Assembly: GCF_943193135.1 (NCBI RefSeq)
Contig: NZ_CALPCZ010000020.1
Location: forward strand, 1 to 45,301
Origin: Odoribacter lunatus
GTDB lineage: Bacteria; Bacteroidota; Bacteroidia; Bacteroidales; Marinifilaceae
Length of the DNA: 45,301 bases
Direction: 5' to 3'
Made by a program: the position numbers and the translations under genes. Positions 37,301 through 44,623 of this stretch are shown one piece after another. The notes below the pieces were generated by a model. It saw nothing but the letters and a program-made list of their open reading frames with translations. It searched no databases and was not told the DNA's origin. Within the stretch, counting starts at the first letter, position 1; each line of letters begins with the position of its first letter.

Positions 37301-37471
37301 CTGGGCATCCGTCGATGTACCCAATTGTGTGCCTCTGATCATTATGGACACTCCCGGCAGGGGCTGTCCGTCGTTTTTATCCGTCACGACACCCGTCAAG
37401 GTGCGTGTCTGGGCATTCACCTGTATGCCGATGACAAACAGGAGAGATAAAAAACCGATTAATCTTCTCAT
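34391..37471 (-). CDS. SusC/RagA-family TonB-dependent receptor
   Basis: A 1026-residue outer-membrane transporter. A signal peptide (about 1-20) is followed by a carboxypeptidase-regulatory-like domain (22-105; LTGVVTDKNDGQPLPGVSI), the DEVIVTGYG segment before the plug, and a plug (115-235; FIRGRNSLNSGTQPLYVIDG and a SIYGARAANGVIVITTKKGK end). A 22-strand barrel follows, with the TonB-dependent C-terminus RNIMFGVSVGF. Length is normal. It pairs with the SusD 55 bases downstream. The two-component system genes lie just upstream on the same strand. Confidence 0.96.
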   Translation of the reverse strand: MRRLIGFLSLLFVIGIQVNAQTRTLTGVVTDKNDGQPLPGVSIMIRGTQLGTSTDAQGKYSLEVRNSDVLVFSFVGMRPQTIHVGDRRTLDVALENDAQNLDEVIVTGYGVTRRKAFTGAATTVGTENIAQKTDANPIKALEGTVPGVQLNVASGQPGSPATIFIRGRNSLNSGTQPLYVIDGVPVTASSMGMRSSEDQSLSPLSTLSPSDIESMTVLKDATATSIYGARAANGVIVITTKKGKAGKLQANLTAKWGMEMKPAIPSRYKPLNAKKYTELLTEGMLNDYDMYGDYGNTALYNEYFFGGYFPYTQEGMTDMLYAYLDYDGKTKTNWLDEVTRTGFVQEYNLDLQGGGNTGTAPKFYISFNYFDNEAFVIGKDLERYSGRINFAQSPSRWVDYGMTLNLSYTKTNMGAGGGYFSDPITQAYQQSPLLPVKDENGEWNFNTLNGYNPVAQRSAHGDKSTGRQYRAMFSPYLTIHFRDDLMFTSRVGVDYYDLKEFGFWSFLQPQGADMRGMGEQGTTERTLLSVTNTLNYLKSFGDHNLNIMIGQEAQKTKDNSSYLAASNYPLMNKNQVANAAVPSSAATSKDAVALASFFMNGQYDYKNKYYFSLSARADGSSRFGKDDRWAGFWSLGARYRISEEEFMESTKNWMTNLTIRTSYGTSGNQDVGDSWYASRDLFGFGYNYNGLPGSAHEQLGNNKLKWEQTNKFNVGLDISFFDRLTLEVDYYYHRTKDMVFMVPVSRTTGLLTVPKNIGKLENQGIEFTLNAKILQLSDFNWDLTWVGSHNKNKIVRLSTDNPIEGSITIVEKGRDIYTFKMKKYAGVDPETGEALWYLGESGNETTKNYNLAGKRYVGAASPKFLGSFISRMNFKGFDFSFQLNYSFGGKIYGDNLSYDEQVGGSGFDNTTNYVYNNRWQKPGDKTDVPRFVFMNGSAANNASTRFLMNGRYLKIRSMSLGYTLPKDLVSRAWLSSARIFMTADNLYTFCAKNFRGFDPAGIGANGVQWWNYPTPRNIMFGVSVGF

Positions 37472-37591
37472 ATTCGTGTATTTAGTTTGTAAAAATTTAC
37501 TACTACAACATTTTTATGAGATGTTTAACGAATAATCAATTAATCGGTTTCACGAATTCTTAATTTTAACAAAAAAAAGAGAAGGATGGTT

Positions 37592-38239
37592 TTATACGTC
37601 TATCATTTTGTTTTTGATGGCGTACATGACCAGGGCGGCGGTGTTACGGCAGCCGGTTTTGCTGAGAAGGTTGGCGCGATGTTTGTCGACGGTGCGCTTG
37701 CTGATGAAGAGTTCGTCGGCGATTTCCTGGTTGGATTTTCCTTTACAGACGTGGCAGAGGATTTCCATTTCCCGTTCGGAGAGTTCGCTGTCACGGTTTT
37801 CCGGTTCGTTTTTGGCACCGCGCATGGTGTTGAGGATGTTGAACAGGAGTTCTTCGGAAAAGAAGTTTTCCCCGGAAGCCACTTTTTTTATGGCGGTGAT
37901 GACGTTTTCTATGCCGGTGTTTTTCAGCATGAATCCTTTGGCTCCAGCGTCAATCATCTGGTAGTAGTATTGTTCGTCCCCATACATCGACAAAACGATG
38001 ATTTTCAAACCGGGTTTTATTTTCAAGGCTTCGCGCGTGGCGTCGATGCCGTTGATTTCGGGCATTTCAATGTCCATCAGTACGACGTCGCAATCGACCA
38101 GGGAGAGGTTTTCCAGAAATTCCCTGCCGTTGGATGCCTCGTAGATATGATGCACGAAATCCTGGGTGGACAGGAGGAGTTTCAGGCCTTCTCGGAAGAG
38201 TTTATGGTCGTCTACCAAATAGATTTTCAGTTTTTGCAT
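37592..38239 (-). CDS. NarL/FixJ-type response regulator
   Basis: A 215-residue regulator. The receiver domain (1-120) has acidic pocket Asp10-Asp11, phospho-acceptor Asp56 (VVLMDIEMP), Ser84 and Lys106. The LuxR-type helix-turn-helix (about 150-212) contains LSEREMEILCHVCKGKSNQEIADELFISKRTVDKHRANL. It starts 19 bases after the histidine kinase gene, so the two form a pair. SusC begins 120 bases further on, a likely but unproven target. Confidence 0.95.
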   Translation of the reverse strand: MQKLKIYLVDDHKLFREGLKLLLSTQDFVHHIYEASNGREFLENLSLVDCDVVLMDIEMPEINGIDATREALKIKPGLKIIVLSMYGDEQYYYQMIDAGAKGFMLKNTGIENVITAIKKVASGENFFSEELLFNILNTMRGAKNEPENRDSELSEREMEILCHVCKGKSNQEIADELFISKRTVDKHRANLLSKTGCRNTAALVMYAIKNKMIDV

Positions 38240-38258
38240 AAATCAGCTGTTTATGTGT

Positions 38259-39203
38259 TTACGTCAATTTTATAAATGCCTTTGCGGTCATTCCTTTTCC
38301 CCGTTCACTTTCTATTTTTATGTCGCCGTTTCCGGATTTTAGGCGGTATTGCATGTTGTTCAGCCCCATACCGTGACGGGCGGTTTCGCGACCTACGTCA
38401 AAGCCGATGCCGTTGTCGGAGTATTCCAGAGAGAGTATATCTTCTTCGAGGCGGAGCACGATCCGTATGGTATCGGCTTCCGCATGGCGGAGAGTGTTGT
38501 TTATCAATTCGCAAATGACGCGGTACATGATAACTTCCGTGTTGTAACCGAAGCGCCGGTCATCCAGGTTGGAGGAGAATTTTATGTCGATGCCGTCCGC
38601 CGGACGCAGTTTTTTTATGAAGGAGCCGACGGCTTCCCTAAGTCCGAAGTTGTTCAGGATGTGGGGACTGATGTTGGCGGATATGTCCCGGACGCTGGTA
38701 ATCGCTTCGTCCACCGCCTGTTTGAGGTTTTGTTTGATTTTCTCGTTTACTTCCGCCGTGTTTTTTACTTCGAATCCCGATACCAGCATTTTCACCACGC
38801 TCAGCAGGGGGCCGAGTCCGTCGTGGAGTTCTTTGGCGAAACGCTGTCTTTCCTGTTCCTCGGTTTTTATGACGGCCGACAGCACTTTTTTTTCGGCTTC
38901 CCGCCGTATCGCTTCGACGCGTCTGAGGAACTGGAAGATTTTCCGGATGTAGAAGACACCTATCAGCAATACGAGGGAGATGACGAAGCCGAGCCAGTGC
39001 TGAACGATGGTGAGTTCTTCATAGAGTTCGGGAAATACGGCCGGGAAGAGTTCGAACATGCGGGCGATTACCATGAGCAGGAAGCCGATGGATATCAATA
39101 TCCAGGAAGCGTTAAATTTCGTCCGTTTGACGAGGCTGATGGCAATGGCCGCAGCCAGTACCTGAAAAAAGAGGGAGAGATATGCAACAATCGTAGACAA
39201 CAT
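38259..39203 (-). CDS. Sensor histidine kinase, HisKA_3 type
   Basis: A 314-residue kinase. Three membrane helices (about 4-25, 33-50, 66-87) are followed by a coiled coil and the HisKA_3 dimerisation helix with phospho-acceptor His127 (RFAKELHDGLGPLLS). The HATPase domain (about 215-314) has an N box ICELINNTLRHAEA, a G1 box YSDNGIGFD and a G2 box GMGLNNMQYRL. No periplasmic sensor domain is large enough to name a ligand. It starts 12 bases after the TamL-like gene, suggesting co-transcription. Confidence 0.95.
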   Translation of the reverse strand: MLSTIVAYLSLFFQVLAAAIAISLVKRTKFNASWILISIGFLLMVIARMFELFPAVFPELYEELTIVQHWLGFVISLVLLIGVFYIRKIFQFLRRVEAIRREAEKKVLSAVIKTEEQERQRFAKELHDGLGPLLSVVKMLVSGFEVKNTAEVNEKIKQNLKQAVDEAITSVRDISANISPHILNNFGLREAVGSFIKKLRPADGIDIKFSSNLDDRRFGYNTEVIMYRVICELINNTLRHAEADTIRIVLRLEEDILSLEYSDNGIGFDVGRETARHGMGLNNMQYRLKSGNGDIKIESERGKGMTAKAFIKLT

Positions 39204-39215
39204 AATGCTTACAGT

Positions 39216-41531
39216 TTAAAAAGGGTATCCGATGGCTATATTGAAAACCGTATGTTTCATCCATTTTCCGTTATTCACCAAAACAAAACGCTGATGTTCC
39301 GGTTTGGAAGGGTCACGCATTTTGATGCCCCAATCGAAACGCAAAAGGAAAAAATTAGCGTCCAGCCTCAACCCGGCACCCGTTCCCATAGCAATTTGTT
39401 TGTAGAAATCACTTCCCAGCACTGTTCCCTTACGGTCTTCATATTTATTGATATTCCAAATGTTTCCCATATCCAAAAAGAAAGCCCCTTCCAATAACCA
39501 GAATAGTTTAAAACGATACTCCATATTCGCCTCCAGTTTGAAGTCCCCCACACTATTCGGATAATTATTCTCCGCCACATACGAACCCGGTCCAAGCGTA
39601 CGCGCCTGCCAGGCTCGAATACCGTTGGCGCCCCCCCCGTAAAAGGCCTCTTCAAACGGCAATACTTTCATGTTGCCATAAGGATAACCGCATCCCAAAA
39701 ACACACGGTATACCATCGTGTTGGCACGATTGATATAGTGATTAAAACGATATTCGCCGTCCGCTTTCACATATTGCGCATACCGCACACCCAGAGTCTC
39801 ATAATACCGTTCCCCGTCGTTCTGTATCTTGCGTCCGCCAAATGCTTTATCCAATACCCACAAAAAATTACCGGAAGTTTCTATACTACTGCGAAAATAG
39901 TTATAACTCCCCGGCGAGTTCAGCACCTGGTCCGTATAGACACCCGTAAATCCGGCAGACAAAATCAAGTGGCTTTTGTAAGCACTTTTCACATATTCAT
40001 TTCTAAGGCTGTCAATAAATCCGGCATCAACCCGCTCCATCAACACATAGTTGAAATCCGCCAAATCAAAGTTATAACGCCACCGTCCGTATGTTTCCCG
40101 CCACAGATAACCGAATTTTGCTCCTGCAATTTTCCGGTCGTAAAAAGGCGTATGTTCATAACTGAAAGAAAAGGAAAGGGAGGTTTTAGGCGCAAAATTA
40201 CGGCGGAAATCTTCCAATCGCAGGAAGGGAAGCCAAAACTGGGGCGACACCAATCCAAGCTCCACGCCCACTTCTTTCGTACTGAATATCTTTCCCTCAT
40301 TAAAGCGTTCTTTTTTCAAGGCACCCCAGAAACTAAGGCTTAAATTCTCACCGCTCCGGAAGAGATTGAGGTGATTGTACGTCAAATTTCCCCCCACCCC
40401 TATATTTCCGGAGTTATGCGTTCCTTCCAAGAAGATATTGTAGGATTGCCGTTTCATCGGGGTCAATTGTACGTCACACAATAAGGTCTTTCCGTCTTCG
40501 TCGTCCGGCCCTTCCCGAAAGACGATGTTAATAAATTTAAAGAGGTTCAATGCCTGCAAACGGGCATACGAATCCATGACTTTCCGCACATTGTATTCCT
40601 CTCCTGCCGTAAACTGTATGGTCTCTGCAATCAGACGGGGCTTTATCTTCAATCTTTCCTTATACGTAATCCCGTACGTCCCGATTGTCGTATCCAGATA
40701 TGACGAATCACGCCCTTTCATAAATACCAGCGGGTCGTAATCCAAGTGAATGTTAATCCTCCCGATTTTATACTTTTTGTACGCATTCGTGTCTACAGGC
40801 GTGCCGACCAGGTTCATTGACACCCTTGCCTGTTCGGAGACACCAAAACTCGTATCCGCGTAAAACTGAATATAGTTCTTTGAAAAATTAAAATATCCCT
40901 TTTCCCGCAGCATCCGGGTAATCCGCTCCCGCTCCATTTCCAGCACATCGACATCCAACGGTTTCCCTTTCTCTATCAATGTCTTTTCCATTCCGGCAAG
41001 CACCTCTTTCATCACGGCTGCCGTGTCCCGCAATCCCTGTTCATTGTACTTATACTTGTCCTTATAATCAAATTCCGCTACTGTCATCGGCCTGCCGGGA
41101 GTGACAAAATAAGATACCGCTGCTTTTTTCTTTTTAAAGGTTACCGTATCCCGAACCTTTGCCTCGTAATAGCCTTTGTTGTGAAGATATTGCTCTATCT
41201 GCACCTTGCTTCTTTCCGTCAGAAAATCATTATAGATAACGGGGGCTTCCCCAATGTTACGCAACCATTTGTTAAACTTCTTCTCCCCGTTGCGCCCGCT
41301 TAAATTATACAGTCCCAAATGGAAACGGGCGACCCCGAGGATGCGGGTGTTGGGCCGCTGGCGAATATTTTTCTTTATATCCGCCTTGTTTAGCTCTTTC
41401 ATGTCCGTTTCCACCGTCACCTTATCAAGCAGATAATCATTTTCAGGCACATACTTTACAGGGGAACAGGAATACAAGGCCACTACTCCCAAAACAAACA
41501 GCAACACCTTATATAGGCCGCGCTTCTCCAA
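39216..41531 (-). CDS. Second BamA/TamA-family outer-membrane lipoprotein (TamL-like)
   Basis: About 771 residues. The lipoprotein signal is VLLFVLGVVALYSCSPVKYVPEND, typical of this family in its middle part. POTRA-like repeats cover about residues 25-370 and the C-terminal barrel has the Omp85 signature FYGGGANGIRAWQARTLGPGSY. Start choice is unclear: no ATG lies just before the signal. TTG at 41531 gives MEKRGLYKVLL and avoids overlap with the divergent methyltransferase gene. GTG at 41567 or ATG at 41600/41618 are alternatives, the last two overlapping that gene. It is a paralogue of the tamL at 26094 but not beside a tamB. Confidence 0.9.
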   Translation of the reverse strand: MEKRGLYKVLLFVLGVVALYSCSPVKYVPENDYLLDKVTVETDMKELNKADIKKNIRQRPNTRILGVARFHLGLYNLSGRNGEKKFNKWLRNIGEAPVIYNDFLTERSKVQIEQYLHNKGYYEAKVRDTVTFKKKKAAVSYFVTPGRPMTVAEFDYKDKYKYNEQGLRDTAAVMKEVLAGMEKTLIEKGKPLDVDVLEMERERITRMLREKGYFNFSKNYIQFYADTSFGVSEQARVSMNLVGTPVDTNAYKKYKIGRINIHLDYDPLVFMKGRDSSYLDTTIGTYGITYKERLKIKPRLIAETIQFTAGEEYNVRKVMDSYARLQALNLFKFINIVFREGPDDEDGKTLLCDVQLTPMKRQSYNIFLEGTHNSGNIGVGGNLTYNHLNLFRSGENLSLSFWGALKKERFNEGKIFSTKEVGVELGLVSPQFWLPFLRLEDFRRNFAPKTSLSFSFSYEHTPFYDRKIAGAKFGYLWRETYGRWRYNFDLADFNYVLMERVDAGFIDSLRNEYVKSAYKSHLILSAGFTGVYTDQVLNSPGSYNYFRSSIETSGNFLWVLDKAFGGRKIQNDGERYYETLGVRYAQYVKADGEYRFNHYINRANTMVYRVFLGCGYPYGNMKVLPFEEAFYGGGANGIRAWQARTLGPGSYVAENNYPNSVGDFKLEANMEYRFKLFWLLEGAFFLDMGNIWNINKYEDRKGTVLGSDFYKQIAMGTGAGLRLDANFFLLRFDWGIKMRDPSKPEHQRFVLVNNGKWMKHTVFNIAIGYPF

Positions 41532-41585
41532 GTTATCAGAAATTATTATAAATTTGTAGCTCCTCACACGATTCAAACTCACAAT

Positions 41586-42347
41586 ATGCTTAGCAAACAT
41601 GTAACAAAAATAGTCCAAAACCTTGAAAAAAAGAAATTCAGAGAAAAATATAATCTATTCAAAATCGAAGGCGATAAATTAGTGCGGGAACTATTGCAAT
41701 CCGATTTCAAAATCCACTCTTTGTTTGCTTACCGCCACTGGGCAGAGCAGCATTCCGACCTTCTTGGCAACCGGGAGGTAACGGAAGTAGACGAAAAGGA
41801 GATGGCCTCCATTTCCAATTTCCAATCCCTGCCGGAAGTTCTGGCGTTAGCCGAAATTCCGCAATACCGCCACAACGCCGATGAGATAAAACAGAGCCTT
41901 TCCCTGCTTTTGAACGGCATACAGGACCCCGGCAACCTGGGTACAATATTGCGTGTGTCCGACTGGTTCGGCATCCGCCATGTCTTTTGCGACGAAGATT
42001 GCGCCAGTTTCCACAATCCCAAATGCGTACAAGCCAGTATGGGCGCTGTGTTCAGAGTGAAAGTACACTACACGGATTTAAACGCATTGATTCAAACATA
42101 CCGTTCCGACAGCTTCCACTGTTACGGAACCTTTCTTCACGGAGACAACATTTACCGGACGCCCCTTGCCTCCCGGGGCTTTATTGTCATGGGCAACGAA
42201 GGAAAAGGTATCCGGGCTGATATTGAAGCTCTTATCGACAAGAAACTGACCATTCCGAGCTTCGCCGACAGCACTTTTTCCACCGAATCTCTCAATGTAG
42301 GCGTAGCAACCGGAATTATTCTCTCCGAATTTAAAAGAAATACATAA
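41586..42347 (+). CDS. TrmH/SpoU-family RNA 2'-O-methyltransferase
   Basis: A 253-residue SPOUT methyltransferase. The N-terminal substrate-binding domain (about 1-100) contains FKIEGDKLVRELLQS. The knotted SAM-binding domain shows the three SpoU motifs: NGIQDPGNLGTILR, IVMGNEGKGI and STESLNVGVATGIILSEF. It is probably cytosolic and modifies rRNA or tRNA ribose; the target is unknown. It is divergent from the TamL-like gene. Confidence 0.94.
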   Translation: MLSKHVTKIVQNLEKKKFREKYNLFKIEGDKLVRELLQSDFKIHSLFAYRHWAEQHSDLLGNREVTEVDEKEMASISNFQSLPEVLALAEIPQYRHNADEIKQSLSLLLNGIQDPGNLGTILRVSDWFGIRHVFCDEDCASFHNPKCVQASMGAVFRVKVHYTDLNALIQTYRSDSFHCYGTFLHGDNIYRTPLASRGFIVMGNEGKGIRADIEALIDKKLTIPSFADSTFSTESLNVGVATGIILSEFKRNT

Positions 42348-42352
42348 CTTTG
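42345..42352 (+). promoter_or_regulatory. -7 box of the beta-barrel gene
   Basis: TAACTTTG matches TAnnTTTG and overlaps the stop of the methyltransferase gene, 47 bases before the next ATG. No clear -33 box. Confidence 0.4.
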
Positions 42353-42399
42353 CAGCTTCAAAAACGAATAACAAATAAATATATTTAAAATCATAAAAC

Positions 42400-42984
42400 A
42401 TGAAAAGAATCCTTATCTCAATTTTACTCTGTATCGGAGGCTATGCCCTGATGGCACAATCCCCTGTTAATGTCGGTATCCACGGCGGTATCTCCAATAC
42501 AAAAATCAAAGTAAAAGACATCGGACATGTGCTGAAAAGCGGCTCCAATACCGGCTGGATGGTCGGTGCCTTTGTGCGCGTGAACCTGGGGCCGATATAC
42601 TTGGAACCGTCGTTAAACTACGCCCACAAAGAGGGAGAAGTTACCAACGCATCAGGCAATACCAATCTGAAATACAACTCTTTTGACATTCCCGTTATGG
42701 TGGGATTGCATGTATTGGACCTTCCGATTGTAAAACTTCGTGCTTATCTCGGACCGGTCGCCTCTTTCAGCGGAAAATTGAAATGGGACAACGGTAAATT
42801 CGGTACGAACATCGACAACGACAAAATGATGTGGAACGGAAAAATCGGTGTCGGCGTAGACGCATGGAAACTGACATTTGACATCGACTATGAAAAAGGC
42901 TTGAAGAAATTTCAGGACAATAAAGCCGGAACTATCAAAGCTCCCCGCTCATTTAACTTCACGCTCGGATTCAAATTTATTTAA
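42400..42984 (+). CDS. Small outer-membrane beta-barrel protein
   Basis: A 194-residue protein with a signal peptide (about 1-19, ending ALMAQ). Alternating hydrophobic strands follow (VGIHGGISNTKI, MVGAFVRVNLGPIYLEPSLNYAH, VMVGLHVL, KLRAYLGPVASF), ending FTLGFKFI with a C-terminal aromatic/hydrophobic residue. This matches the outer-membrane protein beta-barrel (porin family) group, probably an 8-stranded barrel. The role is unknown. Confidence 0.88.
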   Translation: MKRILISILLCIGGYALMAQSPVNVGIHGGISNTKIKVKDIGHVLKSGSNTGWMVGAFVRVNLGPIYLEPSLNYAHKEGEVTNASGNTNLKYNSFDIPVMVGLHVLDLPIVKLRAYLGPVASFSGKLKWDNGKFGTNIDNDKMMWNGKIGVGVDAWKLTFDIDYEKGLKKFQDNKAGTIKAPRSFNFTLGFKFI

Positions 42985-43003
42985 TTTGGTCGTCTGATAT
43001 TTT

Positions 43004-43050
43004 ATTGCGAAATTTGCGTTACGTAATTTACGTAACGCATAAATCGCAAT
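43004..43050. promoter_or_regulatory. 47-base imperfect palindrome before the ATPase gene
   Basis: Outer arms 43004-43010 and 43044-43050 (7 bp) and inner arms 43015-43026 and 43028-43039 (12 bp, TGCGTTACGTAA) are perfect complements around one central base. It ends 4 bases before the ATG at 43055. It could be an operator for an autoregulator, a hairpin that hides the start, or a recombination site. Confidence 0.7.
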
Positions 43051-43054
43051 AACA

Positions 43055-44182
43055 ATGAAACCGAATAATCCCTTTTTAATATCGGGATATTATAGCCCTG
43101 ACTATTTTTGTGACCGGGAACAAGAAACAAAAACAATCGTAGACGCCCTTCACAACGGACGCAATATCACGTTAATCGCTCCGAGGCGTATCGGAAAAAC
43201 CGGGCTTATCAAACATGTTTTCCACCAGCTACATAAACTACAGGAAAACACTGTCACGCTTTACATGGACATTTACCCGACACAAACTTTAGGGGAATTT
43301 GTCCGTCTGCTTGCCAACACTGTTTTAGGGCAATTAGACTCCGTACCGCAAAAAGCACTCTCCCGTATCACACAATTTATTAAAAGCTGCCGTCCGGTAT
43401 TCACATTCGACGAAGTAACCGGAATACCCAAAGTTATTCTTGAACACCTCTCGCCTTCAGCAGAAGAGGCCACATTGAAAGAAATCTTTGACTATTTAAA
43501 ATCATCAGACAAGCATTGTTACATTGCTATCGATGAATTTCAACAAATCACGGAATACCCGGAAAAAGGCATTGAGGCTTTATTGCGTTCATATATACAG
43601 TTTATTCCCAATGTAAACTTCATATTCGCCGGCAGCCAACAACATGTCATGCAGGAAATGTTTCTTTTCGCCAAGAAACCTTTTTATCAAAGCACACAAA
43701 TTCTTTCCATCAACCCAATCGACCAGGAAAAATATTATCAATTCGCCAACTCGTTTTTTGAAAAACAAGGGAGACCGCTATCTCCATCTATTTTTGACAC
43801 TTTATATACACAATTTGGCGGGCACACCTGGTACATACAAGTTATTTTAAACCGAATTTACGGATACAGCGGTACGATTGACACATCCATGCTCCGATAT
43901 GCCATCGAACAAATTATTGCAGAATCAGCCTATACCTATGAAAACCTGCTAAATGCATATCCCATCGGATACACCAAACTCCTCAAAGCCATTGCAACAG
44001 AAAAATGTGTCAAAGCAATTAATTCCGGAGACTTTATCGCGAAATACAATCTCAAAGCAGCGAGCAGTGTAAACAGCGCTTTGAAAAAACTGATAAAAAA
44101 CGAATTGATATACAAATCTCCGGACGGGTATATTATTTACGACCGCTTTATGGCAGAGTGGTTAAACAAACAAGTATTCTAA
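43055..44182 (+). CDS. AAA-type ATP-binding protein
   Basis: A 375-residue ATPase of the archaeal ATPase-like (ATPase_2) type. The opening NPFLISGYYSPDYFCDRE leads to Walker A APRRIGKTG (residues 42-50) and Walker B YIAIDEFQ (156-163), then sensor-like NFIFAGSQQHVM. A helical lid and a C-terminal winged helix follow (about 310-375; AKYNLKAASSVNSALKKLIKNELI). Such genes are common and variable in Bacteroidetes, with no agreed role. A long palindrome abuts its start and 22-base repeat arrays follow its end. Confidence 0.9.
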   Translation: MKPNNPFLISGYYSPDYFCDREQETKTIVDALHNGRNITLIAPRRIGKTGLIKHVFHQLHKLQENTVTLYMDIYPTQTLGEFVRLLANTVLGQLDSVPQKALSRITQFIKSCRPVFTFDEVTGIPKVILEHLSPSAEEATLKEIFDYLKSSDKHCYIAIDEFQQITEYPEKGIEALLRSYIQFIPNVNFIFAGSQQHVMQEMFLFAKKPFYQSTQILSINPIDQEKYYQFANSFFEKQGRPLSPSIFDTLYTQFGGHTWYIQVILNRIYGYSGTIDTSMLRYAIEQIIAESAYTYENLLNAYPIGYTKLLKAIATEKCVKAINSGDFIAKYNLKAASSVNSALKKLIKNELIYKSPDGYIIYDRFMAEWLNKQVF

Positions 44183-44255
44183 ATACCATCGAACAGACTT
44201 TTTTGATTTCTCATCATGAAATCGTGTGTTTTTTCGGTCAATAAATACGCCTTTT

Positions 44256-44343
44256 TTAAAAACCTATCATTTTCATGTTAAAAACCTATCGTTTTTGAGA
44301 CAAAAACGATAGGTTTTCGGTAGCAAAACGATAGGTTTAAAAA
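44256..44343. repeat. Array of four 22-base units (array 1)
   Basis: Four contiguous units of exactly 22 bases begin at 44256, 44278, 44300 and 44322. The first two carry AAAACCTATC(A/G)TTTT and the last two its reverse complement. Units 2 and 3 form a perfect 17-bp inverted repeat (44281-44297 with 44301-44317). Not CRISPR: there are no unique spacers. It lies in the 441-base gap between convergent genes, so a role as terminator is possible. Confidence 0.8.
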
Positions 44344-44435
44344 TAACGGATTTGGTCTTTAAGCCGGATGTATCTAAATGTGATTGCTAATATTTTTAAT
44401 ATCAGATACTTATTTGTTCTTTTGCAGGCGTTCAT

Positions 44436-44545
44436 TGAAAATGGATACTCCGTTTGAAAAAAAGAGGCTCTTTTCAGTACAAAAAGAGTATGTTTTTGAT
44501 GCAAAAAGAGCCTCTTTTTTAGTAGAAAACATATCCTTTATTTTT
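44436..44545. repeat. Array of five 22-base units with changing cores (array 2)
   Basis: Units starting at 44436, 44458, 44480, 44502 and 44524 have an A-rich left part, a 7-9 base core and a T-rich right part. Cores are GGATACTCC, GAGGCTC, GAGTATG, GAGCCTC and CATATCC. The second and fourth are inverted copies (17 bp). The third is a partial inverted match to the first and fifth. Same period as array 1 but different cores. Confidence 0.65.
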
Positions 44546-44573
44546 TGGAGTAAAAAAATGGGTTAAAATAGAA

Positions 44574-44599
44574 CAGTGGAAAAATCATTTTTTCCACTG
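44574..44599 (-). terminator. Hairpin after the glycine-rich gene
   Basis: 11-bp stem (CAGTGGAAAAA with its complement) and a 4-base loop, 25 bases beyond the stop of the minus-strand gene at 44624. Confidence 0.75.
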
Positions 44600-44623
44600 C
44601 TCCATTATCCCATTTCTTCACTC

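Noticed and set aside
34391-37471. Polysaccharide utilisation locus
   Set aside because: SusC and SusD are present but no carbohydrate-active enzyme or sulfatase flanks them here, so the substrate class cannot be claimed.
38349-39497. 382-residue plus-strand frame across the kinase and TamL-like genes
   Set aside because: It is antisense to two well-supported genes and shows no recognisable protein features.
44256-44545. CRISPR array
   Set aside because: Units are contiguous, palindromic and lack unique spacers of constant length; no cas gene is present.
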